Assembly: GCF_000513995.1 (NCBI RefSeq)
Contig: NZ_AZVB01000009.1
Span: 62,001-126,000, forward strand
Length of the DNA: 64,000 bases
Direction of reading: 5' to 3'
Source: Pseudoxanthomonas sp. J35
GTDB lineage: Bacteria; Pseudomonadota; Gammaproteobacteria; Xanthomonadales; Xanthomonadaceae
Shown: positions 1-9,694 of the stretch, one piece after another
How positions within the stretch are numbered: position 1 is the first letter of the stretch
Layout of the letters: each line of letters starts with the position of its first letter
Notes under the pieces: model-generated
Database searches by the model: none
Seen by the model: the letters and a program-made list of their open reading frames with translations, nothing else
Told to the model about the DNA's origin: nothing
Program-made: the position numbers and the translations under genes

Positions 1-569
1 TGACCGGCGTCCCGCGTCCGCTGCCCCTGTCCACCGCCGCCGAGCCCACCGTGTTCCAGCAGGTGCTGGGCGCGCCGTTCTTCAAGCTGCCCGACAGCCT
101 GCGCGCGCTGCATTCGATCCGCGGCCACGGCGCGTATGCGGGGCGGGTGGAGATCGAGCGCGGCGCAGGGCTGCCGGCGCGGCTGTGCGGCGCCATCGCC
201 GGCCTGCCGCCATCGATGCGCGACGCGCCACTGCGGGTGGAATTCGAGGCCAGTCCGCGCATGGAGACCTGGCGCCGCGACTTCGGCGGGCACCGCCTGG
301 TCTCGCGCCTGCGCTGCCGCAAGGGCCTGCTGCGGGAACGGATGGGGCCGCTGCAGTTCCGCTTCGCCCTGCATACCGCCGGCGGCGCGATCTACTGGAA
401 CGTGGTCGGTGTGCGCCTGCTGGGCATCCTGCCGTTGCCGGCGCGGTTGTTCGCCGGCGTGCAGTGCCGCGAGCGCGAACAGGCCGGGCGCTACGAGTTC
501 CAGGTCGAGGCCCGGCTGCCCCTGGTCGGCCGCCTGGTCCGCTACGAGGGCTGGCTGGAGCCGGCCTGA
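1..569 (+). CDS. DUF4166 domain protein, 5' end at or beyond window edge
   Basis: The frame is open from the first base to a TGA. The sequence resembles the DUF4166 family, which occurs alone or fused to saccharopine-dehydrogenase-like reductases; its biochemical role is unknown. Visible family-like features are an N-terminal [16 protein letters not shown] stretch, a central LVSRLRC run and a C-terminal [20 protein letters not shown] end. A GTG at base 51 could start it, but the reading frame continues upstream. Bases 1-2 (TG) would complete an ATG or GTG beginning one base before the window, giving about 189 residues, so the natural start may sit exactly at the edge. Its last 28 bases overlap the convergent GIY-YIG gene. 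Confidence 0.7.
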   Translation, partial: TGVPRPLPLSTAAEPTVFQQVLGAPFFKLPDSLRALHSIRGHGAYAGRVEIERGAGLPARLCGAIAGLPPSMRDAPLRVEFEASPRMETWRRDFGGHRLVSRLRCRKGLLRERMGPLQFRFALHTAGGAIYWNVVGVRLLGILPLPARLFAGVQCREREQAGRYEFQVEARLPLVGRLVRYEGWLEPA

Positions 570-850
570 GAGGCCATGCCCGGCCCGTCCGGCGGGCCTT
601 CCAGCAGGAACGCCAGCTTGTGTTCGCGCGGCAGGCGCTTGATCTCCCACTCGGCCCGCGAAGCCGCGGCCCGGTCCGGAAAGGCGCGGCTGCCGAGCAG
701 GCGCAGCGGCGGGTTGGCACGGGTGTAGCGCGCGCCCTTGCCGGCCAGATGGGCCTGGAAACGGGCGTCCACGTCGGTGCTGATGCCGGCGTACCAGGCG
801 CCGTTGCGGCATTCGAGCAGGTACAGGAACCAGGGGCGCGGGGCGGTCAT
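542..850 (-). CDS. GIY-YIG nuclease family protein (UPF0213/YhbQ-like)
   Basis: This is a small single-domain protein of 102 residues. The signature lies near the N-terminus as [15 protein letters not shown], followed by a conserved Arg and a GARYTR segment, matching the GIY-YIG nuclease fold of the UPF0213 group. Family members are putative structure-specific DNA nucleases with no settled cellular role. I place the start at the ATG of [14 protein letters not shown]; a longer frame upstream has no family similarity. A GATAAT hexamer ends six bases before this ATG with no evident Shine-Dalgarno sequence, so the transcript may be leaderless. The 3' end overlaps the convergent DUF4166 gene by 28 bases. 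Confidence 0.82.
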   Translation of the reverse strand: MTAPRPWFLYLLECRNGAWYAGISTDVDARFQAHLAGKGARYTRANPPLRLLGSRAFPDRAAASRAEWEIKRLPREHKLAFLLEGPPDGPGMASQAGSSQPS

Positions 851-856
851 GGCGGG

Positions 857-862
857 ATTATC
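857..862 (-). promoter_or_regulatory. Candidate -10 box of the GIY-YIG gene
   Basis: On the minus strand this reads GATAAT, five of six matches to the sigma-70 -10 consensus, with six bases to the ATG. No good -35 is seen. The position would put the transcription start at or next to the start codon. Confidence 0.35.
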
Positions 863-906
863 CGCCGGCGGAGGACTTTCCCGCGCTTGAACGGCCGTCG
901 CATCCG

Positions 907-936
907 GGCTTGAAACCCCCGCCGACAACCGCATCT
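907..936 (+). promoter_or_regulatory. Sigma-32 (RpoH) type heat-shock promoter of clpB
   Basis: The sequence shows GGCTTGAAA, then a 13-bp spacer from the end of CTTGAAA, then CCGCATCT. This matches the E. coli heat-shock consensus (CTTGAAA and CCCCATNT) at every defined position but one, with an accepted spacing. It ends about 48 bases before the clpB ATG. ClpB is a classical RpoH target, so position and motif agree. Confidence 0.8.
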
Positions 937-984
937 GGAGGATATCGCCGGCGTGGCCGGCCACCACCTTCGGGGGACCAATCG

Positions 985-3570
<2,586 letters not shown>

Positions 3571-3579
3571 GCTGACGAT

Positions 3580-3607
3580 GCCCGCGCTACCAGCGCGGGC
3601 CTTTCTC
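3580..3607 (+). terminator. Rho-independent terminator of clpB
   Basis: A 9-bp GC-rich stem (GCCCGCGCT with AGCGCGGGC), a three-base loop and a CTTTCT tail lie ten bases after the clpB stop. Confidence 0.85.
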
Positions 3608-3665
3608 CGGGCCGGGCGGGATCACGTTCATTGAAACCCTGCCCAAGAAGCTGGAGCTTCAGCGC

Positions 3666-3856
3666 GGCTCGCTCCGGAAGGAGCCGCGGCACTCCGGGGG
3701 TATGGCGCATCGCGCGGTTCCGCGTCCTGCTCCAACGCGCGAGCGCGGCACATCCATGTGCCGCTTGCGCCATGCCCCCGGAGCGCCACGTCTTCCAGCA
3801 CGTCAAGGACGTGGCTTCGATCGGTCCTTCCCCGGAAGGGGTAGAGAGGAGGGCGG
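3666..3856 (+). repeat. Structured intergenic repeat, copy A (near complete)
   Basis: This element fills much of the 490-bp gap between clpB and dps and recurs at 14385-14586. In order it shows a small hairpin with a GGAA loop (3671-3684), an outer 18-bp helix (3692-3709 with 3766-3783, one G-T wobble), and inside it two hairpins: CGCGCG with CGCGCG (3711-3716, 3736-3741) and GCGGCACAT with ATGTGCCGC (3745-3764). A conserved 3' part follows, containing GTCTTC, GTGGCTTCG and GGGGTAG. Comparison with copy C shows paired changes that keep the inner helices. I do not recognise the family, and no open reading frame in it looks coding. Confidence 0.8.
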
Positions 3857-3919
3857 CCATCCGCCGGAGCCCGCGTAAGACGCAAGGACGCATCGGGGGC
3901 AATGCCGCCCACCTTCACG

Positions 3920-3960
3920 GATGCGCCGAACCTTGCGCTGCCGCGGCTCCGCCCGAAGCG
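3920..3960 (-). repeat. Degenerate inverted fragment of the structured repeat (copy D)
   Basis: Read on the minus strand, 3950-3935 is identical over 16 bases to copy B (GGAGCCGCGGCAGCGC). After seven diverged bases, GGCGCATC matches again. The GCTTC/GGAGC hairpin upstream is also recognisable. The rest of the element is missing. Confidence 0.6.
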
Positions 3961-4008
3961 CGCCACGCCCTGGGCCGTTGCTCTCGGAACCAGCTCGCGG
4001 GAGCGCCC

Positions 4009-4036
4009 AAAGAAACGGCCGCCCTGCGGCGGCCGT
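4009..4036 (-). terminator. Rho-independent terminator of dps
   Basis: On the minus strand a 9-bp stem (ACGGCCGCC with GGCGGCCGT), a four-base loop and a TTTCTTT tail lie about 25 bases after the dps stop. Confidence 0.85.
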
Positions 4037-4060
4037 CGTGGTGTCACGGGAGAGCCTGCT

Positions 4061-4621
4061 TCACTCCAGCAGCGAACGCAGCATCCACGCGTACTTCTCG
4101 TGGGTCTGCAGGCGCTGGGTCAGCAGGTCGACGGTCGGGTCGTCGCCGGCGTCGTCGGCGGTCTTCAGCACGGTGCGCGCGGTGCGGCACACCGCCTCGT
4201 TGCCGGCGACCAGCTGCTGGACCATGCCCTTCCAGTCGGGCACGCCGTCCGCGCCTTCCTCCTCGCGGATCGAGGTCAGGCGGATGAATTCCGCGTACGA
4301 ACCGGGCGCGTTGTAACCCAGCGCGCGGATGCGCTCGGCGACGTCGTCCAGCGCGTTCCACTGCTCGGTGTACTGGTCCATGAACATCGCGTGCAGCGAA
4401 TTGAACATCGAACCGGTGACGTTCCAGTGGAAGTTGTGGGTCTTCAGGTACAGGGTGAAGGCATCGGACAGGAAGTGGGCGAGGCCCTCGGCGATCTCCT
4501 TGCGGTCGTCGTCGGCGATGCCGATGTTGATCCTCGAAGGCGAGGCGACCTGGTCCAGGACCTTGCCCTTGCCCTTCGGGGCGGCTGCCTTGTCCTTGAT
4601 GGTGGTCTTGGTCTTGGCCAT
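4061..4621 (-). CDS. dps: Dps-family DNA-binding ferritin
   Basis: A 12-subunit miniferritin that oxidises and stores iron, using peroxide as oxidant, and protects DNA in starvation and oxidative stress. The 186 residues carry the Dps signature THNFHWNVTG (61-70) followed by LHAMF, with the expected inter-subunit ferroxidase ligands His65, His77, Asp92 and Glu96. The first 25 residues are rich in Lys and Ala, the type of flexible tail that binds DNA in E. coli Dps. The start is the ATG of MAKTKTTIKD; the frame continues upstream but without similarity. It is divergent from hrpA across a 99-bp AT-richer gap that should hold both promoters; I cannot place a convincing -35/-10 pair there. Confidence 0.95.
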   Translation of the reverse strand: MAKTKTTIKDKAAAPKGKGKVLDQVASPSRINIGIADDDRKEIAEGLAHFLSDAFTLYLKTHNFHWNVTGSMFNSLHAMFMDQYTEQWNALDDVAERIRALGYNAPGSYAEFIRLTSIREEEGADGVPDWKGMVQQLVAGNEAVCRTARTVLKTADDAGDDPTVDLLTQRLQTHEKYAWMLRSLLE

Positions 4622-4720
4622 GAACGGGCTCCTTGGCTGGGGTCTACAGGGTGCAGATGGGGCTGTCACAATAGATGTTAAACCCCGCAGCGTTATGCAA
4701 AGTTTCACACGGCCCGATAG

Positions 4721-7700
4721 ATGGAAGCGATCCCCGCCGAATTTCGAGCAGCCCTGGAAGCCGGCCGGCGCGGCATCGACCAGGCCCTGAGCCGCGACCG
4801 CGGGCGCCTGCACGGCGCCTGGTCGCGCTGGCGTGGGCGTCCGGCCGATGCCGCCCTGCGCGAACGCTTCGAGCAGGCCCTGGCCGGCTCGGTGGCGGCC
4901 CGCCAGGCGCGCGCTGACAGCGTCCCGGCGGTGCAGGTGGACGCTGCGCTGCCGATCGCCGCCGAGGCCGAGCGCATCGTCGCCCTGATCCGCGAGCACC
5001 CCGTGGCGGTGGTGGCCGGCGAGACCGGCTCGGGCAAGACCACCCAGCTGCCCAAGCTGTGCCTGGCCGCCGGCCGCGGCGTGGCCGGCACCATCGGCTG
5101 CACCCAGCCGCGCCGCATCGCCGCCCGCGCGGTGGCCGCGCGCGTGGCCGAGGAGCTGAAGACCCCGCTGGGAGGCCAGGTCGGCTACCAGGTGCGCTTC
5201 ACCGACAACGTCGGCGAGGACACCCGGATCAAGTTCATGACCGACGGCATCCTGCTGGCCGAGATCGCATCGGACCGCTGGCTGTCGGCGTACGACACGA
5301 TCATCGTCGACGAGGCCCACGAGCGCAGCCTCAACATCGACTTCCTGCTCGGCTACCTCAAGCAGCTGCTGCGCAGGCGCCGCGACCTCAAGGTCATCGT
5401 CACCTCGGCGACCATCGACACCGCCCGCTTCGCCAGGCACTTCGGCGACGCGCCGGTGGTCGAGGTGGCCGGCCGCACCTACCCGGTCGAGGTCCGCTAC
5501 CGGCCGCCGGGCGGCGGGGGTGGCGACGCGCCGGAGCCGGTACCGGCCGCGCCCGGCCGCGGCGCGCGCGGAGGTCGCCCGCGTCGTGAACCGGACCCGG
5601 GACGCGAGCTGGACCCGCTGGCCGCGATCGGCGCCGCGGTGGACGAGATCACCGCCGAGGACCCGCGCGGCGACGTGCTGGTGTTCCTGCCCGGCGAGCG
5701 CGAGATCCGCGACCTGCACCGGCTGCTGGAGAAGCGCCAGTACCGCTCCACCGAGGTGCTGCCGCTGTACGCGCGGCTGTCGGCCAGGGACCAGGACCGG
5801 GTGTTCAACCCCGGCCCGCAGCGGCGCATCGTCCTGGCGACCAACGTCGCCGAGACCTCGCTGACGGTGCCGCGGATCCGCTACGTCATCGACCCGGGCG
5901 AGGCGCGGATCAAGCGCTACAGCCCGCGCTCGAAGATCGACCGCCTGCACGTGGAACCGGTCAGCCAGGCCAGCGCCAACCAGCGCAAGGGCCGCTGCGG
6001 CCGCGTCTCCGAAGGCGTGTGCTACCGCCTGTACTCGGAGGCGGATTTCCTCTCGCGCCCGGAGTTCACCGACCCGGAGATCCGCCGCTCCAGCCTGGCC
6101 GGCGTGATCCTGCGCATGCTCCACCTGGGCCTGGGCCGGATCGAGGATTTCCCGTTCCTCGAACCGCCGGACGAGCGCGCCATCGCCGATGGCTGGCAGC
6201 AGCTGCTCGAGCTGGGCGCGGTGGAGGAGGCGGCCGACGGCCAGCGCCGCCTGACCGCGATCGGCCGGCAGATGGCGCGCCTGCCGGTGGACGTGAAACT
6301 GTCGCGGATGCTGGTGGCGGCGCAGGCGCATGGCGTGCTGCGCGCCATGCTGCCGATCGCCGCCTTCCTCGGCGTGCAGGACCCACGCGAACGCCCGCCC
6401 GAGGCGCGCGAGGCGGCCGACAACGCCCATGCGCAGTTCGCCGACCCGCGCTCGGAGTTCGTCGGCATCCTGCGCCTGTGGCAGGCCTACGACGACGCCC
6501 ACGGCGAGCTGACCCAGTCGAAGCTGCGCGACTGGTGCGGCAAGCGCTTCCTCGGCTTCCTGCGCATGCGCGAATGGCGCGAGCTGCACCGCCAGCTCAA
6601 GCTGCTGTGCGAGGAACTGGGCTGGCGCGAGGAACCGCAGGAACAGGCGCTGGCGCCGCTGCTGGCCGGCGCGCCAGTGGCGGACGAGGGCCGTGGCGCT
6701 TCCGGCGAGCGGCCGACCCGGGGCGAGCTGCACCGCGCCGCGCGCCTGGCGCGCGAGGGCAAGGCCGCGGCGGTCGCCGCGCCGGCCGGCGCCGGGGGAA
6801 ATACGGGGTCGGAGCCACTTGTCCCCCAGGCGGGCGAAGGCGGGAGGAGGCGATCGGGGAAAAGTGAACCTGACCCCGTTCCTGGCCCCCGCATCAGCGC
6901 CCGCGAGCGTGCCTCCGCCTACCAGTCGCTGCACCGCGCGCTGATCGCCGGCTTGCCGACGCAGCTTGGCCACCGCACCGAGAAGGGCGACTTCCAGGCG
7001 CCGCGGCAGCGCCGCTTCCAGCTGTTCCCGGCCTCGCCGCTGGCGAAGAAGCCGCCGCCGTGGGTGCTGGTCGCGACCCTGCTGGACACGCAGAAGGTCT
7101 GGGGCCTGACCGCCGCGGCGATCGAACCGGACTGGGCCATCGCCGAGCTGCCGCACCTGCTGGCACGCAAGCACTACGACCCGCGCTGGTCGCGCGCGCA
7201 GGGCAACGTGCTGGCCTCCGAACAGATCAGCCTGTTCGGCCTGGTGCTGGCGCCCAGGCGCCCGGTGCACTACGGCCGCATCGACCCGGCCGGTGCGCAC
7301 GACCTGTTCGTGCGCCAGGCGCTGGTCACCGGCGAGATCGACACGAAAGCCGCGTTCCTCGCCGCCAACCTCAAGACCCTGGAACAGGCGCGCGAGGAGG
7401 AAGCCAAGCTGCGCCGCGCCGGCCTGGTCGCCGACGAGGACTGGCAGGCGCGCTGGTACCTGGACCGCGTGCCGGCGGAGATCCACTCGGCCGCCGGCCT
7501 GGACGCCTGGTACCAGAAGCTGGCGTGCGAGAAGCAGCAGGGCTTGCGCTGGTCGACGGTCGACCTGTTGCCCGGCGAAGGCAGCCAGCAGGACCTGTAC
7601 CCGAAGTACTTCCCGCTGGGCGATGCGCGCCTGCCGCTGCACTACAGGTTCGAACCGGGTGCCGCGGACGACGGCGTCACCCTGGAAGTGCCGCTGCCGC

Positions 7701-8986
7701 TGCTCAACGCGCTGGATCCGGCGCGGCTGTCGTGGCTGGCGCCTGGCTTCGTCGCCGACAAGGCCGCCGGTCTGATCCGCAGCCTGCCCAAGGCGATGCG
7801 CCGCAACTACGTGCCGGCGCCGGACTTCGGTCGTGCCTTCTTCGAGGCCTTCCCGCAGCCGTCCGCCGACGCGATCACTGGCGAGCTGGCGCGTTTCCTC
7901 AGCAGGACCACCGGCGCGCAGGTAAGCGCCCTGGACTTCGACGAGGCCGCGCTGGAGCCGCACCTGCGCATGAACCTGCGCCTGCGCGAAGAAGGCCGCA
8001 ACGGCAAGGTGCTGGCCGAGTCGCGCGACCTCGACGGGCTGCGCGCCCGCTTCGGCGAACACGCCAGCCGCGCCTTCGCGGCGCGCGCGGCGAAGGCGCT
8101 GGCCAGCGGCCCGCGCGAGCTGCGCGAGTTCCCGGACGAGCCGCTGCCGCCGCAGGTCACCGGCGACGCCGGCGTGCCCGGCTACCCGGCGCTGGTCGAC
8201 GAGGGCGAGCACGCGGTCATGCGCGTGTTCGCCGACCGGACCGAGGCCGCCGCCGCGCATCCGCGCGGGGTCGAGCGCCTGCTGCGCATCGCCCTGGCCG
8301 ACAAGGCCCGGCAGGCGCGCAAGCAGCTGCCGGTGTCGCCGCGGCTGGGCCTCCTGTACGCGGCGATCGAGCAGTTCGGCCAGGGCCCGGAAGCGAAGGC
8401 GAGGGAGAAGGAACAGCTGCGCACCGACCTGGTCGAGGCCGCGCTCAACGCGGTGCTGGCCGAAGGCCTGGAAGACATCCGCGACCGCGCCGCGTTCCAG
8501 AAACGCGCCGAGGCCGCCGGCCGCGCGCTGTTCGGCGAGGCGATGGCGCGGCTGCAGCTGGCCGAGCAGATCCTCGGCGCGGTGGCCGAACTGAAGCCGA
8601 AGCTCGAGGCGCCACTCATGGGCTGGGCCGGTGCCAACCTCGACGACCTGCGCGCGCAGCTCGATGGCCTGGTGCACCCCGGCTTCCTCCGCCACACGCC
8701 CGCCGCGGCGCTGGCGCAGTTCCCGCGCTGGCTCAAGGGCATGGCCCTGCGCGCCGAACGCGCGCTGCGCGACCCGGCCCGCGACCAGGCGCGGATGCTG
8801 GAGATGAAGCCTTTCACCGACGCGCTGGAACGCGCCCGCGCCGCCGGCAACGGCGATTCGCCGGAATGGCAGGCGCTGCGCTGGGACCTGGAGGAGCTGC
8901 GGATCTCGCTGTTCGCGCAGGAGCTGGGCTCGCGCGGCGGGATCTCGCCGAAGAAGCTGGCCCAGCGCCTGGCAGCGCTGGGCTGA
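4721..8986 (+). CDS. hrpA: ATP-dependent RNA helicase HrpA (DEAH box)
   Basis: A DEAH-box helicase of the HrpA family; the E. coli protein acts on mRNA and resolves stalled ribosomes. Visible motifs are Walker A GETGSGKT (about residue 100), DEAH near 197, SAT in motif III, the C-terminal RecA lobe (LPGEREIRDL, ATNVAETSLT, QRKGRCGR), the helicase-associated domain and the long DUF3418 C-terminal region. At 1421 residues it exceeds the roughly 1300 of E. coli. Two inserts account for much of this: a Gly/Arg/Pro-rich stretch near residues 265-300 and a REP-like DNA insertion translated at about residues 693-721. No Shine-Dalgarno sequence is evident before the ATG. Confidence 0.96.
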   Translation: MEAIPAEFRAALEAGRRGIDQALSRDRGRLHGAWSRWRGRPADAALRERFEQALAGSVAARQARADSVPAVQVDAALPIAAEAERIVALIREHPVAVVAGETGSGKTTQLPKLCLAAGRGVAGTIGCTQPRRIAARAVAARVAEELKTPLGGQVGYQVRFTDNVGEDTRIKFMTDGILLAEIASDRWLSAYDTIIVDEAHERSLNIDFLLGYLKQLLRRRRDLKVIVTSATIDTARFARHFGDAPVVEVAGRTYPVEVRYRPPGGGGGDAPEPVPAAPGRGARGGRPRREPDPGRELDPLAAIGAAVDEITAEDPRGDVLVFLPGEREIRDLHRLLEKRQYRSTEVLPLYARLSARDQDRVFNPGPQRRIVLATNVAETSLTVPRIRYVIDPGEARIKRYSPRSKIDRLHVEPVSQASANQRKGRCGRVSEGVCYRLYSEADFLSRPEFTDPEIRRSSLAGVILRMLHLGLGRIEDFPFLEPPDERAIADGWQQLLELGAVEEAADGQRRLTAIGRQMARLPVDVKLSRMLVAAQAHGVLRAMLPIAAFLGVQDPRERPPEAREAADNAHAQFADPRSEFVGILRLWQAYDDAHGELTQSKLRDWCGKRFLGFLRMREWRELHRQLKLLCEELGWREEPQEQALAPLLAGAPVADEGRGASGERPTRGELHRAARLAREGKAAAVAAPAGAGGNTGSEPLVPQAGEGGRRRSGKSEPDPVPGPRISARERASAYQSLHRALIAGLPTQLGHRTEKGDFQAPRQRRFQLFPASPLAKKPPPWVLVATLLDTQKVWGLTAAAIEPDWAIAELPHLLARKHYDPRWSRAQGNVLASEQISLFGLVLAPRRPVHYGRIDPAGAHDLFVRQALVTGEIDTKAAFLAANLKTLEQAREEEAKLRRAGLVADEDWQARWYLDRVPAEIHSAAGLDAWYQKLACEKQQGLRWSTVDLLPGEGSQQDLYPKYFPLGDARLPLHYRFEPGAADDGVTLEVPLPLLNALDPARLSWLAPGFVADKAAGLIRSLPKAMRRNYVPAPDFGRAFFEAFPQPSADAITGELARFLSRTTGAQVSALDFDEAALEPHLRMNLRLREEGRNGKVLAESRDLDGLRARFGEHASRAFAARAAKALASGPRELREFPDEPLPPQVTGDAGVPGYPALVDEGEHAVMRVFADRTEAAAAHPRGVERLLRIALADKARQARKQLPVSPRLGLLYAAIEQFGQGPEAKAREKEQLRTDLVEAALNAVLAEGLEDIRDRAAFQKRAEAAGRALFGEAMARLQLAEQILGAVAELKPKLEAPLMGWAGANLDDLRAQLDGLVHPGFLRHTPAAALAQFPRWLKGMALRAERALRDPARDQARMLEMKPFTDALERARAAGNGDSPEWQALRWDLEELRISLFAQELGSRGGISPKKLAQRLAALG
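6800..6882. repeat. REP-like inverted-repeat element inserted in hrpA
   Basis: The ends are ACGGGGTCGGAGCCACTT (6803-6820) and, inverted, AAGTGAACCTGACCCCGT (6862-6879), matching at 14 of 18 positions, with about 41 bp between. GGGGTC...CACTT ends of this kind resemble repeats associated with REP-associated tyrosine transposases; that assignment is from memory of the family. The hrpA frame stays open through it, so it is translated as a Gly/Ser/Pro-rich insert between conserved blocks. Confidence 0.6.
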
Positions 8987-9031
8987 CGACGCACCGGTAC
9001 GGCGGCGGTGTCCCGCCGCCGGCGCGGCGGC

Positions 9032-9634
9032 TCACTTGACCCGGCGCACCTTGGCGGGAGTGTTGTAGCCGTCGATGCGCAGGTACCAGACGTTGAACAG
9101 GCCCGGCTTGATCGTCACCGCCGGGTCGGTGCGCTTGACCCCGTCCAGGCGCGCCGGCTCGATCTGTTCCCAGACCTGGCCGTTGGCGAGGGTGTAGGTG
9201 CGGCCCTTGGCGAAGCCGCGGAACTCGCCGACGAGGGTGCTGCGGATCGGCTCGTCGGAACCGAAGTCGAAGAAGCCGCGGCTCTCCTCCTTAACCTCGC
9301 GACGGCCTTCCTCGCGGGCCTGCTCGCGGATCCGCTCGATCTCCGCTGTGTCCAGCGAGGCGGCGCCGGCGACCGCGGGGGCCGCCGTGGCGGCGCCCGG
9401 AGCCGGCTGTCCCTGGGTGGCGACGCCGGCCTGCTGGCGGCGGATCCAGTCCTGCAGCGCGGCCAGTTCTTCGGCGCTCAGCTTGTGCAGGCCGGCGGCA
9501 CGGAATTCCTCCGCGCTCATCTGCTGTTCCAGCGTGGCGGCACCGTCGGACTGGGCCAGCGCGGCGGGCGCGCAGGCGGCCAGCGCGAGCGCGAGCGGCA
9601 GGGTGGACCACAGCGGCAGCGGACGACGTTTCAT
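9032..9634 (-). CDS. Secreted hypothetical protein
   Basis: I do not recognise a named family. The 200-residue product begins with a typical signal sequence (MKRRPLPLW, then a hydrophobic run ending in ALAQ, cleavage after about residue 28), so it is expected in the periplasm or envelope. Cys21 in LAAC could alternatively mark a lipoprotein, but it lies within the hydrophobic run and the following AALAQ favours signal peptidase I. A helical middle part is rich in Glu, Arg and Ala (about 90-120), followed by a compact C-terminal region with FNVWYLRIDGYN. The start is supported by a GGAGGA ribosome site. It is divergent from relA, with 60 bp between. Confidence 0.78.
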   Translation of the reverse strand: MKRRPLPLWSTLPLALALAACAPAALAQSDGAATLEQQMSAEEFRAAGLHKLSAEELAALQDWIRRQQAGVATQGQPAPGAATAAPAVAGAASLDTAEIERIREQAREEGRREVKEESRGFFDFGSDEPIRSTLVGEFRGFAKGRTYTLANGQVWEQIEPARLDGVKRTDPAVTIKPGLFNVWYLRIDGYNTPAKVRRVK

Positions 9635-9694
9635 GCTTGTTCCTCCGGTACGTTGGCCGCTAGTGTAGTCGCAACCCCACGCGCCGGAACGGCC

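Noticed and set aside
3631-4287. Possible small genes in the clpB-dps gap
   Set aside because: The frames run through terminators and the structured repeat, lack ribosome sites and have odd composition.
4622-4720. Defined promoters in the dps-hrpA gap
   Set aside because: The region is AT-richer and must hold promoters, but no -35/-10 pair has acceptable spacing.
4622-8695. Open frame antisense to hrpA running into dps
   Set aside because: Only the last 186 codons are a real protein (Dps). The rest is the shadow of hrpA with no start signal.
9008-9694. N-terminal extension of relA
   Set aside because: The frame is open but antisense to a gene with a signal peptide and a good ribosome site, and the extension has no RelA similarity.
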